NCBI GenBank assembly: GCA_934408585.1 | Contig: CAKRVA010000005.1 | Coordinates: forward strand, 62,001 to 126,000 | DNA length: 64,000 bases | Reading direction: 5' to 3' | From: an uncultured Lachnospiraceae bacterium | GTDB taxonomy: Bacteria > Bacillota > Clostridia > Lachnospirales > Lachnospiraceae | Shown here: positions 43,727 through 52,386 of the stretch, piece by piece | Layout: every line of letters starts with the position of its first letter | Numbering within the stretch: the first letter of the stretch is position 1 | Position numbers and translations under genes: made by a program | The notes under the pieces: model-generated | What the model saw: only the letters and a program-made list of their open reading frames with translations | The model's database searches: none | Told to the model about the DNA's origin: nothing

Positions 43727-45013
43727 CTATCTCTTATCAAGCTCTTCCGTAATTTCTTCCCATGTAACGCCCCTCTCTACCATTAATACCATCATATGGT
43801 AAAGAAAGTCTGCAATTTCATACTTGATTTCATTTGCATTTGGATTTTTGGCTGCAATTACAATTTCAGTTGCCTCTTCTCCAAGCTTTTTGAGAATCTT
43901 ATCAATTCCTTTATCAAACAGATAATTGGTATAGGAGCCTTCCTTCGGATGAACCTTTCTGTCTTTAATGACATTTAACACAGATTCAAAAACAAGCAAT
44001 GGATTTGACTCCGTATATTCTTTTTTCATAATTTCATTAAAAAAGCAACTGTAATTTCCGGTATGGCATGCTGCTCCAACCTGGGAAACCTTTGCAAGAA
44101 TCGTGTCCTTATCACAGTCAGCTTTCATTTCCATAACATACTGATAATGACCGCTTGTTTCCCCTTTCAGCCACTGACTCTGCCGGCTGCGGCTAAAGTA
44201 GTTCATACGACCGCTTTTTAAGGTGTTCCGATATGCTTCCTCATTCATGTATGCCATCATCAGGACTTCCTGCGTTTTGTAATCCTGTACCACGACCGGA
44301 ACAAGTCCATCGCTGTTTTTCTTCAGTTCGTCCCACGGAATTTCCGGTTCAAATGTATGTACCTCTATTCCGTTTTCTGCGCACAAATCCTTGATATCAT
44401 TTAATTCTTTCGCATTCTCATTGATGGCGGGACCGGTAACACCCATAACACAGGAAAAGGACAGAAGCTCCATGATTTTATCAAGTGACACTTCCGGTAA
44501 AGTAACAATTAACGGAAGCTTGCAGATTTCCACAGCCTGTTTAATCGTCTTCTCATGAACCAGAATAACTTCATCCACGTAGCTGGAAAGGATTTCCCCG
44601 TTCTTTTCAATTTCAGATGCTTCTGCGATACATGCTACAATTTTTTCTTTTCCAAATTTATCGGAAACCTCTTTTGTAATTTCAATATTTCCTTCTTTGG
44701 AGTAATTTAATGCCGCTTTCATGCATCCGGCATACAGAAGCTTTTTTATATCTTCCATACGCTTTACATTTCCTGCTCCGATTACCGGAATATTTGCCTG
44801 ATTACAAATTTCCTTTAAAACATCAAGTGCTGCTTCATGAGTCGCATCATCATAAGATAAATCAAATACAAGCAGTTCGTCTGCATTACAATCACTATAA
44901 TATTTGGCTAGTTCTACCGGTTCTTCACTTAATACCGTGTTATTTTGAAAACCGGCAACCGCCTTTCCTTCTTTCAAGTAGATACATGGTATGAATTTCT
45001 TATATGTATTCAT
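43727..45013 (-). CDS. hisIE: HisIE bifunctional enzyme with an N-terminal HisA/HisF-like domain
   Basis: 428 residues. About 1-210 is a TIM-barrel-like domain related to HisA/HisF (KFIPCIYLKEGKAVAGF, IPVIGAGNVKRMEDI). Its usual catalytic aspartates are missing: PCIYL in place of PCLDV, and ACIAEAS where the second aspartate belongs. About 225-325 is HisI (cyclohydrolase) with WLKGETSG, the DCDKD metal site and CHTGNYSCFF; 330-428 is HisE with the metal-binding LGEEATE motif. It does steps 2 and 3 of histidine synthesis. ATG at 45013 was preferred over a TTG one codon earlier. Last gene of the his operon, six bases after hisB. Confidence 0.92.
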   Translation of the reverse strand: MNTYKKFIPCIYLKEGKAVAGFQNNTVLSEEPVELAKYYSDCNADELLVFDLSYDDATHEAALDVLKEICNQANIPVIGAGNVKRMEDIKKLLYAGCMKAALNYSKEGNIEITKEVSDKFGKEKIVACIAEASEIEKNGEILSSYVDEVILVHEKTIKQAVEICKLPLIVTLPEVSLDKIMELLSFSCVMGVTGPAINENAKELNDIKDLCAENGIEVHTFEPEIPWDELKKNSDGLVPVVVQDYKTQEVLMMAYMNEEAYRNTLKSGRMNYFSRSRQSQWLKGETSGHYQYVMEMKADCDKDTILAKVSQVGAACHTGNYSCFFNEIMKKEYTESNPLLVFESVLNVIKDRKVHPKEGSYTNYLFDKGIDKILKKLGEEATEIVIAAKNPNANEIKYEIADFLYHMMVLMVERGVTWEEITEELDKR

Positions 45014-45018
45014 CAAAT

Positions 45019-45606
45019 CTATAAGCTTCCTTTCGTACTTAAAACCTCTGTAATTCTTGTGTCCTTGGAAGACGCCTCATCCAGTGCTTTCGCAAAAGCC
45101 TTAAAAATTGCTTCAATCATATGGTGTGCATTGATTCCATCCAGCATTTTAATATGCAGATTCATTCCTGATGTATAAGACACTGCGTAAAAGAACTCAC
45201 GGACAAGCTCTGTATCAAATTCTCCCACCATCGGTGCATGAAATGTACAATCAAAGTTAAAATACGGTCTTCCTCCCAAATCAACCGCACAAAGGCACAA
45301 TGCATCGTCCATTGGTAAAATACAGGAGCCAAACCGCTTGATGGATACCTTATCCCCTAAAGCTTCCTTTATGGCGTTTCCAAGCACAATACCGGTGTCC
45401 TCCACGGTATGATGTCCGTCCACATGTAAATCTCCCTTTACCAGAACATCCAGATCAAAAAAACCATGTCTGGAAAATCCCTCCAGCATATGATCAAAGA
45501 ATCCGATTCCGGTAGAAATCTCTGATTTGCCGGTTCCATCCAGGTTCAAAGAAATCTTGATATCCGTTTCTTTTGTCTGTCTTTTTACGCTTGCACTTCT
45601 CCCCAT
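45019..45606 (-). CDS. hisB: Imidazoleglycerol-phosphate dehydratase HisB
   Basis: Removes water from imidazole glycerol phosphate, step 6 of histidine synthesis. 195 residues, the monofunctional form without a phosphatase domain. Manganese ligand motifs: FFDHML, DGHHTVED and NAHHMIEAIFKAFA. ATG at 45606 is eight bases after AAGAGG; the GTG three codons earlier overlaps that site. Confidence 0.96.
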   Translation of the reverse strand: MGRSASVKRQTKETDIKISLNLDGTGKSEISTGIGFFDHMLEGFSRHGFFDLDVLVKGDLHVDGHHTVEDTGIVLGNAIKEALGDKVSIKRFGSCILPMDDALCLCAVDLGGRPYFNFDCTFHAPMVGEFDTELVREFFYAVSYTSGMNLHIKMLDGINAHHMIEAIFKAFAKALDEASSKDTRITEVLSTKGSL

Positions 45607-45618
45607 GATTTTCACCTC

Positions 45619-46917
45619 TTACTTGCTCTCTTCAAATCTAACTTTAATCGAATTTGCATGTGCGGTCAATCCCTCTTTTTCTGCAAAAAGTTCAATTTCC
45701 TTATGAACTGCCTGTAATGCATCTTTCGAATAAGAAATAATACTCGTTTTTTTCAGGAAATCATCGACATTAAGCGGCGAGAAAAATCTTGCAGTTCCGT
45801 TTGTCGGAAGAATATGATTCGGTCCTGCAAAATAATCTCCCAAGGGTTCGGAAGAATACTCTCCAAGGAAAATAGCTCCGGCATTTTTTACCTTTGTCAT
45901 GACTTCATACGGAGATTTCGTCAAAATTTCAAGATGCTCGGATGCAATTTCATTGACAGCATCAATTGCCTGCTCCATATTTTCTGCCACAAAAATATAA
46001 CCATAATTCTCCAGTGATTTGCAGATAATTTCTTTTCTGGAAAGAACATTGGTGAATGCATCCACTTCCCTGGAAACCTGTTGTGCCAGTTCTTCGCTCG
46101 TTGTTATTAAAATGGCACTTGCCATCTCATCATGCTCTGCCTGGGAAAGCAGATCCGCAGCAACAAATCTCGGATTTGCAGTTTCATCCGCAAGAACAAG
46201 AATTTCGCTCGGTCCTGCAATCGAGTCAATGCTTACATAACCAAAACATGCCTTCTTTGCCAGGGCAACAAAAATATTACCGGGTCCTGTGATTTTGTCT
46301 ACTTTCGGTATGGACTGTGTTCCAAATGCCATTGCCGCAATGGCCTGTGCGCCTCCTACTTTGTATATTTCATCCACCCCTGCAATATCTGCCGCAACGA
46401 GAGTCCCCGGATTCACCTTACCGTCTGCGGAAGGTGGTGTTGTCATAATGATTCTGGAAACCCCTGCTACCTTTGCAGGAATTACATTCATTAACACGCT
46501 GGATGGATAAGCTGCTTTTCCACCCGGAACATAAACTCCCGAAATGGAGATTGGCGTAATTTTCTGTCCCAGAATACTGCCATTATCGTCTGGAACAATC
46601 CAGCTGTTATGAAGCTGTTTCTGATGAAATTTACGAATGTTTTCTGCAGAATGTTTCATTGTGGCAACAAAGTCATCTTCCAGCTGCTCATAAGCTTCCT
46701 GGATTTCTTCTTTTGTTACACGGATTCTGTCTGCACTCATTTCACATTTATCGAATTTCATCGTGTACTCGAAAATAGCCTCATCCTTTCTCGTACGCAC
46801 ATCTTCGATAATGTCATTTACGGTTTTCTCATATTGAGAATAACTGTTAGGACTTCTTTTTAACAGACTCTCCAATAAATTATTTTTTGTTTCATCCGTA
46901 AGTTTCACAATACGCAT
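45619..46917 (-). CDS. hisD: Histidinol dehydrogenase HisD
   Basis: Last two steps of histidine synthesis, histidinol to histidine with two NAD. 432 residues. Key segments: VPGGKAAYPSSVLMN, the NAD site region VDEIYKVGGAQAIAAMAFGT, DSIAGPSEIL and the zinc-site LSQAEHDEMA. GGGAGG precedes ATG 46917. Follows hisG closely. Confidence 0.97.
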   Translation of the reverse strand: MRIVKLTDETKNNLLESLLKRSPNSYSQYEKTVNDIIEDVRTRKDEAIFEYTMKFDKCEMSADRIRVTKEEIQEAYEQLEDDFVATMKHSAENIRKFHQKQLHNSWIVPDDNGSILGQKITPISISGVYVPGGKAAYPSSVLMNVIPAKVAGVSRIIMTTPPSADGKVNPGTLVAADIAGVDEIYKVGGAQAIAAMAFGTQSIPKVDKITGPGNIFVALAKKACFGYVSIDSIAGPSEILVLADETANPRFVAADLLSQAEHDEMASAILITTSEELAQQVSREVDAFTNVLSRKEIICKSLENYGYIFVAENMEQAIDAVNEIASEHLEILTKSPYEVMTKVKNAGAIFLGEYSSEPLGDYFAGPNHILPTNGTARFFSPLNVDDFLKKTSIISYSKDALQAVHKEIELFAEKEGLTAHANSIKVRFEESK

Positions 46918-46921
46918 TGCT

Positions 46922-47581
46922 TTATGCCTCCCGTTTTTCACATAATTGTTTCATTTTGGAAATTAAATCCTTGATACGTTCCGTTTCCATCTGCATGCTG
47001 ACCTGATTTACAATCATTCGTGCGGAAAGCGGACAGATTTCTTCCAATACCTCAAGTCCGTTCTCCTTTAATGTAGAACCGGTTTCCACAATATCTACAA
47101 TCACATCGGACAATCCGACAATCGGACCAAGTTCTACGGAACCATTTAATTTGATAATATCGACGGTCTGATATTTTTTGTTATAAAAATAATCTCTGGC
47201 TATGACCGGATATTTGCTTGCAACACGAATTCTCTCATGATGCTGCAACAGTTCACGTGCTGATGCCGGTCCACAGACACACATTCTGCATTTTCCAAAG
47301 CCCAGGTCAAGCACCTCATATACCCGTCTGTTTTCTTCTAAAATAGTATCCTTTCCGACAACACCGATATCTGCTGCTCCATACTCTACATACGTCGGTA
47401 CATCCGGTCCCTTCGAGAGGAAAAATTTTAATTTCAATTCTTCATTGACAAAAATCAGTTTTCTGGTATTTTTATCTTTCATTTCTTCACAGGTAATGCC
47501 GATTTGTTCCAGCATTTCCAATGTTTTATTTGCAAGTCTGCCCTTTCCAAGCGCAAATGTTAAATATCTGTCTTCACTCAT
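46922..47581 (-). CDS. hisG: ATP phosphoribosyltransferase catalytic subunit HisG (short form)
   Basis: First step of histidine synthesis. 219 residues, the short HisG that lacks the ACT regulatory domain and needs HisZ, encoded immediately upstream. Motifs: LTFALGKGRLANKTLEML and DVIVDIVETGSTLKENGL, the PRPP-binding loop. ATG at 47581 follows GAAGG; the frame is open 21 codons further up within hisZ. Confidence 0.96.
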   Translation of the reverse strand: MSEDRYLTFALGKGRLANKTLEMLEQIGITCEEMKDKNTRKLIFVNEELKLKFFLSKGPDVPTYVEYGAADIGVVGKDTILEENRRVYEVLDLGFGKCRMCVCGPASARELLQHHERIRVASKYPVIARDYFYNKKYQTVDIIKLNGSVELGPIVGLSDVIVDIVETGSTLKENGLEVLEEICPLSARMIVNQVSMQMETERIKDLISKMKQLCEKREA

Positions 47582-47603
47582 GATATAACCTTCTATCCCT
47601 TTC

Positions 47604-48731
47604 CTATTTCTGTTCTCCGTCTTTTTCCGGAATAAGTGCAACACGTTTTCCCTGCCTGCGCAGTTCCTGTGCCTGCTTTAATACATCCTCATAATGTTCT
47701 TTCTGATAAAAAAGCTTCTGAACCTCTGCTTTTTCCTCATATGTTCCATCCTGACGTTCCAAAGCAAGAAGAAGGTCATCAATTACAACCACAAATCCGA
47801 TTGCCGGTGCCTGTTTTCCAAAGTATCCAAGCAGTTCATCATAACGGCCACCCTTTACAATGGCATCTCCGACACCATACGTATAGACTTTAAAAATCAC
47901 TCCGGTATAATAATGATATTTACTCAGCATTCCAAGGTCAAATGATACATAACGTGCAACACCGTAAGAACATAATACTTCATATAAATCCTTAAGCCGT
48001 TGTATTGCTTTCTGAGAGCGCTTGTTATTTACCTGTTTTTCAGCCTCCGCAAGTGTATCCACATTACCAAACAAATCGGATATCTTACTGATTTTTTCAC
48101 GGGCTTCCGCAGTGATTCCACGTTCGCGAAGCAGCTCCTCTGCTCCAAACAGATTTTTATTTGATATCAGTTCACGCAAATCATCCACGGTATCCTCCGG
48201 GATTCCAAACTCTTCACATATTCCCTTAAAGTATTCCACCTCTCCAATACTGACCTGAAAATCCTTCAAGCCGGCAGCTAATAAAGACTCCACAACAAGA
48301 GCAATTATTTCACCATCTGCTTCCACGGAACCATCATTCATCAGTTCTGCACCCATCTGGGTTACTTCCTTCAGCTTTCCCTGAAGATTGTTCGTATTTG
48401 TAAAGGTATTTCCCATATAGCAGAAACGAATCGGTGCAGACTCATCCATATAATACTTTGCTGCACATCTGGCTATCGATGGTGTAAAGTCCGGGCGTAA
48501 CACAAGCGTGTTTCCCTCTTTGTCAAAAAATTTATACAGTTCATTCGATGGCGTCGTTCCAATTTCCTTCGAAAATACATCAAAGAATTCAAACGTCGGT
48601 GTCTGAATATCCTCATAGCCATAACCGTTCAGTTTTTCCTGAATTGCCTTTTCTGCTTTTAACTTTCCTGCAAATTCATTTCCATAAATATCCCTTACCC
48701 CTTCCGGAGTATGTAATAATATATTTTTCAT
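47604..48731 (-). CDS. hisZ: ATP phosphoribosyltransferase regulatory subunit HisZ
   Basis: Histidyl-tRNA synthetase-like protein that activates short HisG and senses histidine. 375 residues with class II synthetase motifs (PTFEFFDVFSKE, VLRPDFTPSIARCA) but no anticodon-binding domain. ATG at 48731 follows AAAGGGA by eight bases; a GTG five codons up overlaps it. First gene of the his operon. Confidence 0.94.
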   Translation of the reverse strand: MKNILLHTPEGVRDIYGNEFAGKLKAEKAIQEKLNGYGYEDIQTPTFEFFDVFSKEIGTTPSNELYKFFDKEGNTLVLRPDFTPSIARCAAKYYMDESAPIRFCYMGNTFTNTNNLQGKLKEVTQMGAELMNDGSVEADGEIIALVVESLLAAGLKDFQVSIGEVEYFKGICEEFGIPEDTVDDLRELISNKNLFGAEELLRERGITAEAREKISKISDLFGNVDTLAEAEKQVNNKRSQKAIQRLKDLYEVLCSYGVARYVSFDLGMLSKYHYYTGVIFKVYTYGVGDAIVKGGRYDELLGYFGKQAPAIGFVVVIDDLLLALERQDGTYEEKAEVQKLFYQKEHYEDVLKQAQELRRQGKRVALIPEKDGEQK

Positions 48732-48764
48732 CTGATTCCCTTTCACTTTAATATAGTAACGTGA

Positions 48765-48782
48765 TAATTCGGTAGCGAATTA
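48765..48782. promoter_or_regulatory. Inverted repeat near the his transcription start
   Basis: TAATTCG and CGAATTA (seven-base arms, four-base spacer) lie roughly 20-35 bases downstream of the his -10 element. A palindrome here could be an operator for a repressor. No T-box leader fits in the ~70-base leader. Confidence 0.4.
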
Positions 48783-48800
48783 CCATATAAAACTATTCGT

Positions 48801-48829
48801 AGTATACTAAAGGAAATTCCATTTGTCAA
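48801..48829 (-). promoter_or_regulatory. Sigma-A promoter of the his operon
   Basis: Reverse strand: perfect TTGACA (48829-48824), exactly 17 bases, then TATACT (48806-48801). About 70 bases before hisZ. Confidence 0.75.
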
Positions 48830-49365
48830 ATAGAATCTCTTTCTTCCAAATCTTTCTGAAGAATATCAAGATATGGAACAAGCACTCCATGTTTCTTCGG
48901 AATCCGGTAATCCGGGTTCATTTCTTCATACAAAAAGCTTTTTCTTCCTCCCTGTAACGCCCTGTCCCAGAAAAAACGAAAGATTTCATAAGGCAGATAA
49001 TAAAATTCATCACGATGCGTGTAATAAATCAGGAAAAAAGAAATTCCACCCTGTTTTTCGAAGTTTTCCATAAATGCAACCTGATGTTCATGTATATTCT
49101 GAAGGGCAAACCGGTCCACCGCGCATTCCTTTGCATCAAAACAGACAGGAATCCCCTGTACTACCCCGATATAGTCCACGGTACTTTTCTGTTCAAAGTA
49201 TGCAAGTGTGATATGTCTGGTTGACTTATCAATGTTGATTGGCGTAATTGGTGTCGGAATTTTCTGAATCAGCGCCAATCCATTTTCCAGATATTTTTCA
49301 TTGGTACGGTTTATCAAATCCTCCAGTGTCGAACCACGGAGTCCTCTGGAATTCCATGTAGACAT
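48826..49365 (-). CDS. recU: Holliday junction resolvase RecU
   Basis: Cuts four-way junctions in Gram-positive recombination. 179 residues with nuclease motifs STVDYIGV, VCFDAKECA, and HQVAFMENFEKQGGISFFLIYY; the aspartate and the D/K pair make up the metal site. Follows the pseudouridine synthase gene without a gap (TAA then ATG), after GAGGG. RecU replaces RuvC in Firmicutes. Confidence 0.93.
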   Translation of the reverse strand: MSTWNSRGLRGSTLEDLINRTNEKYLENGLALIQKIPTPITPINIDKSTRHITLAYFEQKSTVDYIGVVQGIPVCFDAKECAVDRFALQNIHEHQVAFMENFEKQGGISFFLIYYTHRDEFYYLPYEIFRFFWDRALQGGRKSFLYEEMNPDYRIPKKHGVLVPYLDILQKDLEERDSI

Positions 49366-50373
49366 TTATTTTCCCTCATTTTTTTCTAATATTTGTGTAA
49401 ATATGTCAGGCAGCGGAATTGAAACAACACGATTGCTCAGGTCTGCAAGTGCCCCTTCCGTTTCCGGAAATTCCAGCCGGCAGGCAGCAAGCAACTGACT
49501 TTGAATTCCATACTGCTTCCGGTAAAAGTCATTCCATCTGCTATCCCCATATTTATAATCTCCTAACAGCGGATGCCCGATTGATGCCATATGTGCACGA
49601 ATCTGATGTGTTTTCCCGGTAATCAGTTCCACCTCTGCAAGACTCATCTCCTGATATTCCTCAATAGGATAATATCTGGTCTCAATCGGTGAAACATCTT
49701 CTGCCTTCGTATGTGGCGGCAGTTCCCGGCAGATGGTTACACGGTTTTTTGCAGTGTCTTTAGAAAGATAACCTTTGATTGTTGTTTCTTTTAATCCATT
49801 TCCCTTTACAATTAGACGATAAAACTTTCGAACAGACCGTTCCCGAATCCATTTACTGACCGTTTGCGCTCCCAACAAAGACTTGGAGCCAATCACAAGA
49901 CCGTAAGTATTTCGGTCCAGACGGTTTAATACGGATGGGCGGAACGTTTTAAGGCTTTCCGATGTTACCTCACCTTTTGCAAGCAAATAGCCTATCAGCC
50001 ACTCATTCAGCGAATCATCCTCAGGAACAGCCTTCTGTGTCAACACACCCGACGGTTTGTTCACAATTACAACATTTTGGTCTTCATACACCACTTCAAT
50101 GTTTTTTAAGGTCTGATATGCATGCTCATATTCATTTCTTTTCCCATCCGATTGATCCTGAAAATTAAGAATCGTATCGTCAGCAAGGAAAAAAGAAATC
50201 ACATCCCCTGCCACAAGCAGTTCTTTTCCCTCTACCTTTTTATGGTTCAGCACAATATTTTTCTTGCGGAACATTTTATAAAAAAAAGAAGAGGGAGCCT
50301 TCGGCATATATTTATGTAAAAATTTATTTAATGTCTGCCCTGCTTCCCTCTCGCAAATCTTATACTCCTTCAT
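49366..50373 (-). CDS. RluA-family pseudouridine synthase (RluC-like)
   Basis: 335 residues. An N-terminal S4-like segment (AGQTLNKFLHKYMPKAPSSFFYKMFRKKNI), then the synthase domain with the catalytic aspartate in LNRLDRNTYGLV, VVIVNKPSGVLTQKA and TGKTHQIRAHMASIGHPLLGD. The target is probably 23S rRNA. Paralogous to the RluD-type gene at 21680. Confidence 0.9.
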   Translation of the reverse strand: MKEYKICEREAGQTLNKFLHKYMPKAPSSFFYKMFRKKNIVLNHKKVEGKELLVAGDVISFFLADDTILNFQDQSDGKRNEYEHAYQTLKNIEVVYEDQNVVIVNKPSGVLTQKAVPEDDSLNEWLIGYLLAKGEVTSESLKTFRPSVLNRLDRNTYGLVIGSKSLLGAQTVSKWIRERSVRKFYRLIVKGNGLKETTIKGYLSKDTAKNRVTICRELPPHTKAEDVSPIETRYYPIEEYQEMSLAEVELITGKTHQIRAHMASIGHPLLGDYKYGDSRWNDFYRKQYGIQSQLLAACRLEFPETEGALADLSNRVVSIPLPDIFTQILEKNEGK

Positions 50374-50387
50374 ATCCCAATAAACTC

Positions 50388-50954
50388 CTATAAAGAAATA
50401 TCATACAGCAGAATTCGAACCTCATCCTCTTTCTCCGGATGCTCTCCGCCTTCCTCCTGATTTAAGTTTTTAAGTTGTTCACAATACTTCTGAATATCTC
50501 TGGTGATTGTAACGGTATAATCTTTGAAACCGCCCTGCTTTAACATGGTCTGCAAATGTTCCGCACATGCATCGGTATCTGTTTTTTCAATCTCGGTGTA
50601 ACCAAGAATTACCTTTTTATCGACCACCATATGACTCAACGGGAAATTTTTCTGATAAGACGTAAAATACATATCATACATTCCAATCAGTCTGCCTTCA
50701 CATGCTTTTATTTTTTCGCATGCCTGTTCAGAACATCCCCTGGCACGAATGAGCATAATCATGTTTACTGCACTCTTACATGCCGGAAGACATCCAAGCA
50801 CGGCTACAACCGTCAGAAGATTTGCCCTTGTTTTCGTTGTCACATAACCTGCAATATAAATTGCAGCTGAAATTGCAAAATAAAGAATTGTACGAATAAT
50901 CGCATTTCGCTTTTTTGTCTTTAAATAACCAAACGTTCCTTTTACTGCTCTCAT
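50388..50954 (-). CDS. Hypothetical membrane protein, 188 residues
   Basis: No family recognised. Two hydrophobic segments at about residues 20-38 and 44-70 near a basic N-terminus (LKTKKRNAIIR), followed by a soluble domain with GYTEIEKTDTDACAEHLQTML and an acidic patch (NQEEGGEHPEKEDE). Cotranscribed between the HAD phosphatase and the RluC-like gene, with gaps of about ten bases. Could be an anchor or a small enzyme; the sequence does not say. Confidence 0.6.
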   Translation of the reverse strand: MRAVKGTFGYLKTKKRNAIIRTILYFAISAAIYIAGYVTTKTRANLLTVVAVLGCLPACKSAVNMIMLIRARGCSEQACEKIKACEGRLIGMYDMYFTSYQKNFPLSHMVVDKKVILGYTEIEKTDTDACAEHLQTMLKQGGFKDYTVTITRDIQKYCEQLKNLNQEEGGEHPEKEDEVRILLYDISL

Positions 50955-50964
50955 ATGTCAACTC

Positions 50965-51627
50965 CTATTCCTGATTTAATAACTGCATTACTTCAAAATA
51001 ATCTTCAATATAATAATCTGCAAGTGCCTTCTTTTCCTGTCTTTGCTGGGAAGAATATTCATCCTCCACTGCACAGACCTTCATGTTCGCTGCCTTTCCT
51101 GCCTGAATTCCGGGTACAATGTCTTCAAACACAAGACAGTGTTCCGGTGCAACATCACACTGTCTGGCAGCCTCTAAATAAACATCCGGTGATGGTTTTC
51201 CTTTTGCTACGTCACATCCCGTAACAATACAGTCAAAATGTGTTTTTACTCCAAGAGCTTCTAACACATTCTCAACGAGTTCCCTGGAATTGCTTGTCGC
51301 AATTCCAAGCTTAATCTGATGTTCCGTACAATAGGAAAGAAACTGCTCCACACCTTTTTTTAGCGGTACTTCATGTGTATATTTATCCCATGCCATCTGG
51401 GTCCAGTGTGCCTTAATCTGTTCGAGACTGTCCGGTATCGGGAAATGTTCCTTAAAATAAACCGCGGTTTCTGAAAAAGACATTCCTTCAATCTTTCTTT
51501 GCAGGTTCTCAGGAGGCGTTACCCCAAACCGTCCAAGATATTCCACGTCAATCCCCTTCCAGACCCACATCGAATCAATCAGGGAACCATCTAAATCAAA
51601 CAATACTGCTTTTATATTTTCTAACAT
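50965..51627 (-). CDS. HAD-superfamily phosphatase (beta-phosphoglucomutase-like)
   Basis: 220 residues. Motif I is FDLDGSLIDS (nucleophile and acid aspartates), motif II is IATSNSRE, and motif III/IV CLVFEDIVPGIQAG. The cap sits after motif I, so it is subfamily IA. The substrate is open; sugar phosphates are usual. The start overlaps the RsuA-type gene stop by seven bases. Confidence 0.88.
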   Translation of the reverse strand: MLENIKAVLFDLDGSLIDSMWVWKGIDVEYLGRFGVTPPENLQRKIEGMSFSETAVYFKEHFPIPDSLEQIKAHWTQMAWDKYTHEVPLKKGVEQFLSYCTEHQIKLGIATSNSRELVENVLEALGVKTHFDCIVTGCDVAKGKPSPDVYLEAARQCDVAPEHCLVFEDIVPGIQAGKAANMKVCAVEDEYSSQQRQEKKALADYYIEDYFEVMQLLNQE

Positions 51628-52349
51628 AATTTTGCCACCTCTTCACTTGTCATTTCACGAATACATCCTTCCGGCAAATCCTCAGGAAGCGTTAATTTTC
51701 CCATGGAAATCCGTTTCAGGTAAATAACCTGCAGTCCTATCTTTTGAAACATCCGCTTTACCTGATGGAACTTTCCCTCCTGTATCGTCAGGCATGCTTC
51801 CCTTTCCCCGGTTATGCTTAATTCTGCCGGCATACACTGTTCTTCCTGCGAAATACAGATTCCCTTTTGGAATTCCATAACAGCTTCCTGCGGAATGTTT
51901 TCATCCGTACGGACAAAATAAGTTTTTGGAATATGTTTTCTTGGTGAAAGAATCCTGTGTGCCAGCTCCCCATCGTTGGTAAGAACAAGCAATCCCACGG
52001 TATCTTTATCCAGACGTCCTACCGGGAACATATCTTTAACAGGAATGCCGGCAAGCTGTCCATCCTGTTGTTTTGCATACTCCTGACAAAACAAATCCAT
52101 AACGGTTTTATCCACGTTATCTTTTGTTGCGCTCACAACCCCTGCCGGCTTATTCATCAGGAAATATACATATGGCCTATAGACGCATCGCTTTCCTTCG
52201 TAGAAAACCTCATCTTTTCCTTCTGCAATCGGCATTTCACTTTTCCGGACCACTTCGCCATTTACCTGTACTACACCCTTCTTAATCTTTTGCTTTATTT
52301 CACTCCGGGTGCCAAGATTCATCTGACATAAAAATTTATCTAATCTCAT
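51621..52349 (-). CDS. RsuA-family 16S rRNA pseudouridine synthase
   Basis: About 242 residues: an N-terminal S4 domain (MRLDKFLCQMNLGTRSEIK) and the synthase domain with the catalytic aspartate in GRLDKDTVGLL and the end signature EGKFHQVKRMF. ATG at 52349 is the family start; a TTG-type extension of four residues is possible. The ribosome site is weak. Confidence 0.9.
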   Translation of the reverse strand: MRLDKFLCQMNLGTRSEIKQKIKKGVVQVNGEVVRKSEMPIAEGKDEVFYEGKRCVYRPYVYFLMNKPAGVVSATKDNVDKTVMDLFCQEYAKQQDGQLAGIPVKDMFPVGRLDKDTVGLLVLTNDGELAHRILSPRKHIPKTYFVRTDENIPQEAVMEFQKGICISQEEQCMPAELSITGEREACLTIQEGKFHQVKRMFQKIGLQVIYLKRISMGKLTLPEDLPEGCIREMTSEEVAKLC

Positions 52350-52386
52350 AAATAATATCATATCATAAAACAGAAAGCTTTAAACC

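Noticed and set aside
48732..48825. T-box or riboswitch upstream of the his operon
   Set aside because: The leader is only about 70 bases and no T-box motif or terminator is seen.
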